Source: Struthidea cinerea
Lineage: Eukaryota; Chordata; Aves; Passeriformes; Corcoracidae
Reading direction: 5' to 3'
Assembly (NCBI GenBank): GCA_013397865.1
Contig: VZTI01005041.1
Coordinates: 1,279,157 to 1,343,156 of the forward strand
DNA length: 64,000 bases
The translations under genes and the position numbers were made by a program. Below are positions 50,771 through 62,385 of the stretch, piece by piece (position 1 is the first letter of the stretch; the number at the start of each line of letters is the position of its first letter). The notes beneath the pieces are model-generated. The model searched no databases and had not been told where the DNA came from. It worked only from the letters and a program-made list of their open reading frames with translations.

Positions 50771-53769
50771 ATATGAAACAAACTAACAGTGATCCTGCCT
50801 CACTTACGTTGCTCTTTTCCCTACCTAGGGCACTAAGAAAAACAACCCCTTAACTTTTACATCCATAAATAAGTCTTATAGAGATTGTAAAAAAAAAAAC
50901 AAACCATCACTATCAGTATTTTGTTATCAGAGTACATCGCATTTCATTATTAAACCCAGAAATTCAAATAAGCAGCGATTAAAATGGGAAAACCAAGCAT
51001 TTATGTTATGCTGTTGTTTGTCTTACAACCGCAGCAACCTAAGGAAGAGTTTTACTTACTTTGAACACTACATTAAAGTCAGTGAAGTACTAAACCATAC
51101 TTACTATAAACCTGTGATAATGAGAGTATAACTTTGAGTCAAAACATAAAAGAACTCCCCAGAAAAATATTCTCGGAGGCAAAAAACAATACTGACATTC
51201 AGAGCTTTTTCAAGCTTTGACCTGTTTATAAACAGGCAGAGATTAATGTTCTTCGATGGTCCTGTAAATGGTATATAGGAAAACCAGAAATTAATTCACA
51301 CTGTCTTTAAACAGGCAGGATGATCTTTCAAAAGATTAAGTTATTTCTTCACAATGTGCTGAGAATTCTACAAGGGTGTATTACTTATACAACCTGTATT
51401 ATTTCTACCCAATAAACTATTACAGCAGCACGTTTTATGATAACTACAAATATAAAATATTTGCTGGAACTATGAATGCTTCTCAACAAGTCAGGAAGTT
51501 GGCTAAAATTGCAATCTGCTGCAGCCTATCTACAATCTAAACTACTATAGCTAGTCCTGGACTACACATATTGCTATCTAATGAAATATGTGGTACTGTG
51601 CTTTCTTTCTTTTACCACTCTCTCTCGGTTTTCCTTCTTTCTTGTTTTTTTCCTTTTAATTGTTTAAATGTTAAGGCATTCTAAGAAAGAAGAAAAGGAT
51701 AAAGAATTCTACACAAATTGCTGATAAACCAGAAGTGTGAAAGAACAAGCTTAGCTGTCTACACATTAGAGCCAGTTCCCTGTGACATCATAGATGACAA
51801 CAACTGGAGACCTAGGACAGGATTCACTATACTGGTTTAGAAGATCTTTAAGGTACAGAAAGGGCAGTTTTGAAGCCAAGCTGTGGACTATTTCAGTTAG
51901 AAATAATATTTTGGAAGACAGTAGCTACATCATACAAACTCACTCCACCTAGTTGAAATAACACCTCCTTGCATGAAACCAATTCCAGACCTTTAATATT
52001 AAAAAATTCTGCAAATCTATGAGTAACATTGCTATATGAAAGACATGAAAGTGGAGAAAATACCTGCAATTCATGCCTCAGACCACAGAATTCAAAATTC
52101 CTTGGTCTGGAGAAAAGAAGTTGGAAAGCATGATGCGCCTGGTCAGGAATGAAAACTCTCATTATGTGGGGTGAGAACAGAGTTCTGATAGATCCGCCAA
52201 TAATTTGTCATCTATCTCACGAAGTGGGCAGTGAGAAGGCAATAAAGGACTCTGCTAACTAAAATGCAGGCTTTTTTCTTAGGGTCATGAACTTGCATGC
52301 AGAAGCACAGTGAAAAGCAAACTGAAGTGTTGGTTATTCTAAATTGACTAAAACATGAATAAATAATATTTTATATTTCAAGTTTGCATAGTGTTTTTTC
52401 TGTTTTCCTTAATAATAATGTACACAAAATGTGTTTCAATACTTTGCAGCAGGTACAACCAAGTAGTTGGTGGGTCAGGAAATCCATTGTTATCAATAAT
52501 ATTCAAAGTTTTCAAAAGTCCTGATGTTAGATGTGATATCCTGCATGTTTTCCAAGTACATATTTAAGCCCAACTCTGTCTCCAAAAGCTCACAGTCTGA
52601 AGAAGGAATCATTGCACAAAACAGGGATGGGGAAAATAATAAAAATAGAAAAGTAGGGTTTAAACAAAGTGCTTATATCTGATCTCCTATAAATTAATAA
52701 GCATTCAATGTCTGTTGCCTTGTAGGCATCATAAAACCAGCTAAACATGAAATGGCATGAGGATGATGTGGCTGCACTTACATGCAAAAGCACAGATGAA
52801 ATATCTAAGCATACACACATGCCATGCCAAAGGAAAAAAAAAGAGGGTATGATATCAGAAGAAAGGTGACTGAACCAATGCAGCTGTAGTGAATTATACT
52901 GAAAATGGACAAGAACACTGAATTTGATATGATGGCACAAAAAGCAGGTAATGTAATGGGACAGTGATGGGGATGATTAGGAAGATGAAATATGTTAGCA
53001 GCTATGCTGTTGATAAAATGGAAGATGTACACAAAAGGTTGGAAGGAAGATGACAAAGGAAATTATTTGTATTGTATTCACACATGCAAAAACCTGGATT
53101 TAATGAACTGAGCTGGAACACAATTCCAGCTGGAGAAAAATGGTGCTTGAAGGTGATTATGGATGCACAATTGAAGGAAAAAACTATAGGCAGAAAAAGT
53201 CCTGCATAAACAAAATGGGTAGTATAAGCAAAAAGTGGTCTAAGCAACAAAACCAGACTGTATTTTCCTGGATTACTAGGAAAGATAACTGAATTTCAAT
53301 AGCCAAAAATAAAGGTAAAATGATAGCAAGCTACTCATTGGAATGGCGAAAGTCTGGATTGATGGAAACACATGCCTTCATCCATCTCCTGAATATAATA
53401 GCAGACACTTCGTAGATATCAGGGAAAAGCTGGGGAAAAAATTACTGTAGTACAGTGCAGCAATGTTTAAAGGGACACAGACTAAGGAAAAAACATGAAA
53501 AACCGTTAAAAAGAAAGAAAAGTCAGACTACCATCCTAACTAACTGGAATTAGAATACCCTGAATATATGTTACCTTAGAACAGTTTTTGAAATTGTGGA
53601 GCATGACCTGGTTCCTCAGTTATAAAATACCTATATTAATATAAAATATATACCTATAAAGATAATAAGATGAAATCCCTATTTCATGTTTAAAATTTTG
53701 ATTTTGTTCCCTGATAAAAGGATTTATGCTGTTTTTCATTCAAACATAGATGCGTCCTTTAATGTTGCC
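50771..53769. other. SGCZ upstream intron, no feature recognised
   Basis: The first part is ordinary AT-rich intron. From about 52600 to 53500 the plus strand is purine-rich and gives several open frames on the minus strand, none with recognisable domains. Confidence 0.45.
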
Positions 53770-54595
53770 ATTGTGAGGCTGGTCATAATCATCTTTGTGA
53801 GGTTGTGGCAGTCAGGAGAGGTGCCTAAGAACTGGAAGAAAGCAAATGTCACCCCAGTCTTCAAAAAGAGCAACAAGAAGGACCTAAAGAACTACTGGCC
53901 ACTCAGCCTCATCTCAATCCCTGGAAAGGTGATGGAGTGCCTCATTCTGGAGGCCATCTCTATCAATGTGGGTGACAAGAAGGTGACCACTAAGGGTAAA
54001 TCATTGTCCGATGTCTTCTACAAAGAAACAACTACCTGGAGGGATGATGGGAGAGCATGCATATTGTCTACCTCGACTTCAGCAAGGCTTATGACACTGG
54101 CCATCTCAAAAGATCCTCACAGGCAAACTCAGGAACTGTGGACTGATTGAGTGGACAGTGAGGTTGATTGAGAACTGGCTGAATGGCAGATCCCAGAGAG
54201 TCACAGTCAGTGGCCTCAGGGTCTACTTGGAGGCCTGACACTAATAGTGTTCCCCAAGGTTCAATACTGGGCCTGGAATTGTTTAACTTATTCATTGATG
54301 ACTTGGATGAAGGGGCAGATGCCTCCTCAGCAAGTTCGCTGATGACACAAAGCTGGGAGGAGCAGTCCATACCCCAGAGTGCTGTGCAGCCCTTCAGAAG
54401 GGCCTTGACAGGCTGGAGAGATGGGCAGAGAGGAACCTTCTGAAATTCAACAAAGGCAAATGCAGCATCCTGTACCTGGGGAGGAGTAACCCCATGCACC
54501 AGCACAGGCTGGGGGTTGACCTGCTGGAAAGCAGCTCTGTGGAGAAGGACCTGGGGGTCCTGGTGGAGACTAGATGTCCGTGAGCCAGCAGTATT
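53770..54595 (+). mobile_element. CR1 LINE fragment lacking its 3' end
   Basis: Plus-strand CR1 ORF2. It begins near the segment before the palm (AACTGGAAGAAAGCAAATGT at 53830, CCAGTCTTCAAAAAGAGCAA) and includes TACCTCGACTTCAGCAAGGC (54069), GGCTGAATGGCAGATCCCAG and the catalytic F-A-D-D at 54335-54346. It then ends abruptly after GACCTGGGGGTCCTGGTGGA (54548) at about 54595. The remaining C-terminal region and 3' UTR are absent. Frames of 154 codons (+) and 177 codons (-) in this block are fragments or antisense. Some internal bases are also missing relative to a usual CR1. Confidence 0.92.
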
Positions 54596-57459
54596 GGGTG
54601 TGGATGTGTTTATTTTGTCCACATAAACTGCACAGTTTATTTAAGCCACTTTCCTGTGTTTGAGTCCTGGTTGTAATTTCAGCACACAATCCTGAAGGTT
54701 ATTTAGCCATGCTGAAAATTTAATCATATATTATTTTTTTATTTTTCAAATAAGTGGTTGCCTGACTTCAGAAAGATCAATTAAAAACTGATATAAGAGC
54801 ACAATAAACAAATATGCTCTATACAGAAACAGTCAATGTTGTTGATAATCCTGTAAAAAATATTTACCTATAAGAAAAAGAAAATAAAAATTGTACAGCC
54901 CCACTGGTTTGTTGTGTACACATATGACTTAATTAAAATGTTAGGGAAGAGGTTCTGACATTTTTATAGGAATTTCTACAAACAATTTTTAGGGCCTACC
55001 CTTATTGTGTATCACAGTGAACTACACTGAACTGATGCAGTATTGTCTAGATTTTGAGAAGTACAAAGATTATTTGGGTGGAGATGCCTTGAAATTTATT
55101 CAGTCACACGCATGAAATAGGTTGTGTTAATGCAATTACGTATTTTGTGCTTTTCATGTTTGCACCTCACCCTTTCAATGAGCCCGACGCAACCAAAATT
55201 TCAGCTCTTGTGACACTAATCTCTAATTGGGGCAGCAGAAAACACAAGTGCTAAACAAGCATTAGTAACCATTCTGGCAGCATTTATATCTATTCAAAAA
55301 TGATAAAGCATGTCTTGAACTGAGCGGCGGGCTTAGTGGAGAGGTTCTGTAAAGACTACTGTTCTCTTACACTATTGCAAAGTCAGCTCTACCTTAGCTA
55401 CTACTGACATAACGATTTGGTTTTCTCTTGTTCTTTTCATTAAAGGCAGATTCTGTATCTTCTTTAGGCAATTTACTATATTGCCTCCACTACCTTTACA
55501 GTTAAAAGTATTTTTTCATACATAGCCAGAAATTCCAGTGCTGCAATGCAATTACTTTACTTTTGTTTGTCCTTCAGATACATTATTGCATAGACTAAAT
55601 AATCACAGTTCATTTTCTTTGTATGTTATTTTGTATCTTAATGCTTCATGTTGCTCCTAGTCTGCCTTTATCATCCAGATCACTCTAACAAGAATCAAAA
55701 AACCCCAGAATAAGCACAACTTGTGAACACTTGCCATGGCTAAGCAGAGAAAAATTATCTCACTTGTTTATTTCAGGATGTCTGGCATTTCTGCAATATT
55801 GTTCTGATTCTGGTTGATGATATGCTAAAAATCAGATACTGTCATCAGAACAAATGAATTTTAAAATTGGACTCCATAAACAGGCTAGACCATATTTTCT
55901 CTTTTATGTAATTATTAGGGTACTTATCCTGTATATGAAGGGGAAAACTTTTTTTTACCTCCTTGGTATGCTATAACTAGTCTATTGATATAGTAGTAGA
56001 ACCACGTTACTCTAATGATTGCTTTTTCTAGCTAACAATCCAGTTCATACAAGTAATGAAAAACTTATTGGAAAAAAATGAAGTAATTTGCCCACAAAAT
56101 CCTTAATGCCAACATTCTTCGTCCCAAAAGACTTTTTCAATATTACCAGAAAATCCATGCTGCCCCATCAGAAAAGACTGAGAGCCATTTTAAGACAAGC
56201 TTCACAAGCTAAGACTCTCATCTGCAGATTTGAGTTCTAGTATTAAAATAATCCCTGATTTAGATTTCAGCATCCAAAGGAATTCAGTCTTAATTTTTAC
56301 TTTCTTATATTAAGGCACATGTACCTTCCTAAATATTTTGCTATATTGTGACTCTGTATTCATTATAAAGGCTTAACTTAGAATAACCTTATGAGCCATA
56401 CCACGGAGGTACTGAAGTACGAATAGCCAAGCACATCCTTCAGTAGCTCCCTGGACTGGTGCTTATATTCAGCAAAGTGTGCTTTTCTTATAACAAAACA
56501 AATATCATTAAGTAGGACCTATTACATTGCTTCCTTGATCACACCATAACATTAAAGAGCATCAAAAAAATCAATTTTCAAAGCAGTCCAGTCTAAGGAA
56601 CCTATTACTGTCAAAACCAAAAATGATTATTTTCATGTGAGGAAAAAGTATTGTATCAAACAGGGGAGTTGAAGAATTTTACTATTCAAGAAGTGTGACT
56701 ACATAACATTGCAGTCTTTATATCATCTAAGTTTAGACAGTTATTTAGTATTACAGTACAAACACTGCATGCTTTTCAAAAGAACTTCTACACATCTTTC
56801 AATCAACAATACCTTGCTCCATTGATACACTCAATAAAATAAGTGGGACAAAGAGCAAAGTAGCTCACTGCAGAGATCCATCTCGTGCTATCAGGGCAAA
56901 GAAAATGAAAGTGTAAGAAATACCACAAAGTTGCTTGAAAATTACTCCTCTTTTATCTAACAGCCTGCTCAATAGAAAACTCATCTCCTAAATGATAGCT
57001 TCCAGTTCCTTCTCTGCAGTCTGAAGGGAGTAAAAATACCTTCTGTTTTTTGAGGAGTGTTAAAACCACAACGGAAAAGGGACCTACCTAATCTCTTTGC
57101 AGGCAGCTCAGCATGGTAAAAGTAACTGAGAAGTTACCAGTTATGCTGGCAAATGGGAGAAGTCTTGTAAAGGGGATAACTTCACAAGAAAACATGAAAA
57201 AAAGAACTACTTCATCATTTTGAGGGATGATAGAGTGTTCTCAGATGTCATGAATTTCCAGTGGTGTGACTAAACTGATCACAGAAGCGCAATGAAAGAT
57301 ACATATTTGTGAATCAACATTTCAATGGCTTGCTGACTTTCATAACAGGACAACTTTAGACTTAGATTGGAGAAAGGAGTTTAGAAAGAAATTTAGTATC
57401 ACAATTCACCCCTTTAAAAGCACAGCAGCAGAATCACCTTTGTCATCAGATAATTTTCA
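54596..57459. other. SGCZ upstream intron, no feature recognised
   Basis: AT-rich, no named repeat or exon seen. Confidence 0.5.
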
Positions 57460-58720
57460 GTCTACAGCTCTGAGGATGCAGACTGGACGCAGAGAAGCTA
57501 CCTGCTGCTGCACCCAAAAAGGAACTGTGGAGGGAAATTACTCAGTTCAGATTCTGTGCTGCAACCAGGGAACACAGACCTGTTCCAAAAGCATGAACCA
57601 GGAATGAAAGAGTCCCTGCACACACCCTTTAGGAAACTGGTAGAAGACCTATAAAGAAAGTGGTGAAGCAGAGAAGCCCATATGATACAAAAGGATATCA
57701 GTAACATTAGGCATGAGAAATTCCAGTGAAAAAGTAACTGACCTGCTGGAAAGGAATGCAGGAGTACCAGACATGGAGGCTGAAATGGACTCCCTCCAAA
57801 GCAGCTCATTAAGGAAGCAAAGGGTCCAATCCCCAACAGCAAATATAGAACCCATCTCAGTGCTAGTGGAACAGAAGCTATACATCACTAACCCAAGAAT
57901 CATGAGTTGGACTGGATTTGAGATTCACCAGCCACCTGATTATTGCCTCATACAGTTGATTTGTAATGATAGTAATAATATAACAATCTAAGGAGAGAAG
58001 GAGGTTGAAGAATTCAAATTCATGTAGTACATCTTGTTGAGGAAGAACAGTAAGGGAACATGAATGAATCCACTTGTTCTGAGGTTCAGACCAAAAGGGA
58101 GAAAGAACTGCTAAGTTGCTGCAAAGGACATGTACAAACTTAAAGAAAAAAACTAAAACAAGACAAATGCCATACAACATTACCACTTCGGGTTTTCCCT
58201 CGAAGACCAGAAGGACCAATTAGATTATGTATTTATGAAGGGTAAACCAGAGCACAGACCTCAACGATAATATAGGTTACTGCCTAACATTCTTTATGAA
58301 TACAGCAGGAGCCATGATGAAGAGGAAGCTCCTGAAATGCTTTAGTGAGGAGTTATAGGGGGGGAGTAGGCACTGCTTCCCATTTGCCTCCAGTTAACAG
58401 AGAATGAAGAGTGAATGGGAAGATTAAGTGGTAATGTAGTTGAGATTGGTCACAAAAGGACAAAATCCTTGAAAGTTAGATTAGAAGGAAAATAATTCAA
58501 ACTAAAAGCAGTTGCGTTTCAAGAAGGCAAACTCCAGTAAAAGGACTCTTAGCGAAAATTTCCTGGGAGACTTGCCAAAGGTGAAAAAGAAATTAGAGTG
58601 AAGTGGTAGCTCTTTAAAAAACTAATTTACCCAAAGGAGAAGAAAGGCTTCTGATAGATACTGAAGAATATTGGCATTTCTTATGCATTTTTTTCCTGCT
58701 TTTAAAATTTCTTCTTTAGT
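57460..58720 (+). other. Unassigned block, possibly an old retroelement or retrocopy
   Basis: Composition is less AT-rich and more purine-rich than the neighbours. One plus-strand frame (57713-57991) reads ERNAGVPDMEAEMDSLQSSS and continues with mixed, protein-like composition. Later stretches such as 58214-58248 give LDYVFMKGKPEHRPQR before stops. The signals are weak and shift frame. A decayed LINE 5' half (endonuclease region) is possible because a likely ancient CR1 3' part follows at 60.4 kb, but I could not match it motif by motif. Confidence 0.2.
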
Positions 58721-60439
58721 CAAAAGGTCAACATAAATTGGTTTTCTGTTTTAATTCGTGCACCAGTGATAAAGGATTAAGATCCTGCAAGGAAAGGATG
58801 AATGCATTTATGAATTCTTGTATAACCTCAGTATTTTCAAGCCGACTGAGTGAAATGAACTTCATCTTGACGTATACAAAATCAGCAAATGATAAAATAT
58901 TAGCTAAAAGTTGTCTACAACAGTGACATAGCTCAGAGCAGTAGAGTGCAGCAATCCCTCATTTCCCCACTTACTCCATGTTGGCTCACACTGTGGGGCA
59001 GTTTTTCTGCATGTGAAGGGGAATCCTTTTGGATGAAATTAAATCAGAAGATCTGTTCAAAGTGCAGCAACAGTCTCTAAAAGGAACAGAAAGGTCTGAA
59101 TCAATGTGTGATCTGCAGCACAAGCAAGTCCCACAGCAAGTACCAAGTGCACATGCACCGACAGAATGCTCTCAAACCACAGACACCTCCTGTGTCCTTC
59201 TGTTTCTTGTACCACTTACAAGGCTAAAGGTCTCAAGGTCAGTAACCAGTTCACACAGGTGCCCTCAGCTAAGGGTAGACTTTTGTATTATACCAAGACC
59301 TTCTATGGTTGAATATATTGTCTTCTCGCTTCTGCTGTCATATCCCTCTTCAGCACTTTTCTGATTTGCTTGTCTCACCTGCCTTTTTTTCCTTTTTCTT
59401 TTTTTATAAATTAACGATTATTCCCCTTTCCCATCCTTCCTTTCCAATCAACTTCTTCAGTCTCATAGAAGATTCAATACATCGCAGTCATAATACCAGT
59501 TCATGGTCAAGGGTCTCAGCTATGCCGCCTTGCATCCATAAGTTCTCTATCTACTGTCAGTTGTCCCCAAGATTTGAAGTTCCATCTGTCCAAATGCAAA
59601 ACTGCACATCCTCCCTCATTTATCCTGCCTCTTCCACACACAAAGGAACAACTGAGACAGTGAAAGTCATAATTTCATGGTGTCAACTGATCATTGGCCT
59701 CCGCCACAAGACTTGAGATACCATCTCTTCCGTTCTAGTCAATACCCAAACACAAAGTCAGGAAGCAACAGGCACTATGTGTTACATTTAAGTGAACAAC
59801 AACTAAAATAAGATTTGCTTTGATGGAAGAGGGCATGAGAAGACCCATGTGCTCCTGTCACCTTTACTAAACAGATGAAAGTATGCTCTGGCATTTGCTG
59901 AAGCACACCAAGAAGCCTGGACATCTGAAAGCAAGAGTTTGAAAAATAGCTTTCCTCTGGCTGTCTTTGAGCAGCATGTATAATAGGGATATTTTTTCCA
60001 GGGCACCAGAGTAATCATAAAGTAAATAAATATGCATACCTATAGTCTAGCTTTTGGGTCCTTGGTACAAATTGTTTTTTCTACTGATCTATTCATATTG
60101 CACCACAATAGTTTTTGCTATGTGACTCATAATTACACAGCTTATGAATACAAAGTCTGTGAGGGCTCATAAAGGACGGATGAGAGCAAACTGTAAAGGT
60201 GAAAACTAGAAGGGAGAATTGGCATTTATCTTTTAAAAGGCAAAACAGTGGCAGTAAAGATCAATTTACCTTGAATCCATTGAAAAATATCATGAACTCT
60301 GCCAGAAAAGATAATCAAATAAGCTATTTGTAGGAAGATGGAAGATGCCCATGAGATCTATGAGATGAAAAAGCCATGAAAAACCAAAACAGGATAAGGA
60401 TGACACAAGGGGTAATGCAAATAAACATTAAATAATAAG
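58721..60439. other. SGCZ upstream intron, unassigned
   Basis: No repeat family or exon recognised. Open frames at 59029-59364 and 59309-59716 (+) show no domain. Confidence 0.45.
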
Positions 60440-60765
60440 AGGGTGAAAAATAGAGAGACGTACAAAGAAGGGCTAAAATTGATGACATTGTTCAAACTGG
60501 TGAAGAGAAATTAAGTAAGCACATGATAATAAAATATGAAAACACGTTCTTCATGCCTACTGATAATTAAAGAACAGTGAACTTATAATGAAGGAACTGA
60601 GAATCAAGTGGGTGTCAGTAGAATATTTAGACTCTAGAAGCTAGACCAGAAAGATCTTACAAGGTTGTGCAATATCCATTCGGAAAGATTTTAAATAACT
60701 TTTTGGACAGACATATCAAGAATGATGCACAGTTTAAGCTATGTTGCAGCAAAGGGTGAAGCAGC
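60440..60765 (+). mobile_element. Probable very old CR1-type LINE 3' fragment
   Basis: Faint CR1 landmarks occur in the right order on the plus strand: a CTGGTGAAGAGAAATTAAGT segment (60499) in the place of the CAGCCTGGAGAAGAG core; CTTACAAGGTTGTGCAATAT then CCATTCGG (60656), like the usual GAGGTTGTGGAATCTCCATC; TTTTTGGACAGACATATCAA (60700), like the RNA-coded GGTTGGACAAACACCTGTCA; and GCAAAGGGTGAAGCAGCTGA before the end. Divergence is high, so this would be an ancient insertion. The call depends on the order of weak matches. Confidence 0.45.
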
Positions 60766-62214
60766 TGACTATTGGAAAGCTTTTCCTGACATTCTCTCTA
60801 CGATTCTTTTTAGATTTCCATGCAGAAAGTATTACACACAGTATGTATCTTCACAAGATGCCTCATCTTTGTTGAGGAAATCCTTGTATAAAATGCATTT
60901 AAATCTCTTTAATCCAGCTCTATAACACTGCATATATCTAAGCCACACAGTTAAAGAAAAAATCAAAAGATGGTAGAATACATTAAAGTTGATACTTTAT
61001 TATTTTTTGCAGAATATATTTTTACCATGTTTACTGTATCTACAGTATTTTGCTGAATCTATCCATAGACAAATGGAAATAAGAATGTTGTTTCCATACA
61101 ACATCTTACAGATGTCCAAATGCAGCATATCTGCATATTTTTCCAAACAGTTTTTAATATCAAAAAAAAAAAGAAAAAGAAACAAAAAAGATTATAAGAG
61201 ATGAAGTATGAAGTATATCTGAATTTGAATTTTCAGTGATTGCCCTTTTGGTTTTAATAGGCATTATAATTTGTTCTAATATTGCCCTTGAATCCAAACA
61301 GAAACATATTTAACATGTAAGTTTCAACACTTATTGCTGACTTCACTAATCAGCAAAATGTATGTACACTTAGTTGGTTTAAGAACTATACAAGTGTTTT
61401 GCCTTGACTGTTCAGGATTATGATAAAATTACTGTAGTGATCACCAATAAGCAGTGTCAAAGTTTTATTGGATTGCAAGAAAACAAAGTACCTCTTTCTA
61501 GTGTAAATAACTGACATAATCTATATGTGTGGGGTGTTTTTTGTGGAAGAATTCGTAGAACAATGGAACAAGCACAATTTCTTACTCTGCAGACAGTAAG
61601 GCAGTTTCAAGAAAACCTATATAAGTTGTTCTGTAGTTCAATTAAATATGCAGTAAATTATTCACATACCTCAGTTACTTATATTCCTCAACACTCACAG
61701 GAGAAGTTTTAGCAGGGTCCTTTTTTAGATACAGGATGGAAGACAAAAGAAGAAAGGCCCTGAGAGTTGGGCTGACAACAGAGTGAGAACAATCTGTCTG
61801 ATTATGTTCTTTTAACAGAAAACTGAAACAAAACCCCAGAAAGTACAAATCCAGTTGTGAGTAGTGTACCACTGCGCACACTGCAAAATAAAGATAGCCA
61901 TGTGCCACAGTCAGACATAATGCAGCTGTCAAATAACAAAGCAAGAATTACTCAAACACAGAAAAGGGCATCAAGCTTTCAAAGACATAATAAATAATAT
62001 TTGATCTGCCTGGTATTCAAACCTACCAACATACCTCACACACACCTGAAAAAGAGGTCTGAAAAACATGGAAACTTAGAAGTGTGTCTTGAATTACAGA
62101 AAATATTTTCATACAGTATCAGTGGTGTTGCATGTATTTTTTCAGTCAATTAAAACAGCAACAGAAATGCAGAATCATTGCACCTGGACTGCACCTGTGG
62201 TGTTTGGCTCATCG
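60766..62214. other. SGCZ upstream intron, no feature recognised
   Basis: AT-rich, with A-rich purine tracts near 61160-61200. No exon seen. Confidence 0.5.
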
Positions 62215-62385
62215 AGCCTACTGGGTGCCCACAGCAGCTAAGCAGCTTGCTCAGGGCACTGACCACTTTGACTGCCTCCAAGGACGACCTCCTTGGGCAA
62301 CCTCTTTCGGTGCCTGATCAACCTTACAGAAAAACAGGTCCTTTATGTGCACTTTACTTAAATTTGAAAGCTAAAGAGTTTATCT
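62215..62385 (-). mobile_element. CR1 LINE fragment, minus strand, 3' part
   Basis: The plus strand carries the reverse complement of the CR1 C-terminal region. CTTGCTCAGGGC (62247) is followed by GACTGCCTCCAAGGACGACC, CTCCTTGGGCAACCTCTTTC (62289), GGTGCCTGATCAACCTTACA and a decayed CTTTATGTGCACTTTACTTA (62340). The terminal 3' repeats are missing. It is short and moderately old. Confidence 0.72.

Noticed and set aside
53686..54622. Long open frames of 154 codons (+) and 177 codons (-)
   Set aside because: The plus frame is a piece of CR1 ORF2 read with extra upstream codons, and the minus frame is antisense to CR1. Neither is a host gene.
60270..60298. Exon-like 29-bp block on the minus strand (TTTTCTGGCAG acceptor, AAG/GTAAAT donor)
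   Set aside because: The size is not a multiple of three, it is extremely short, and no zeta-sarcoglycan segment corresponds to it at this position. Chance splice-site pairs are common in introns.
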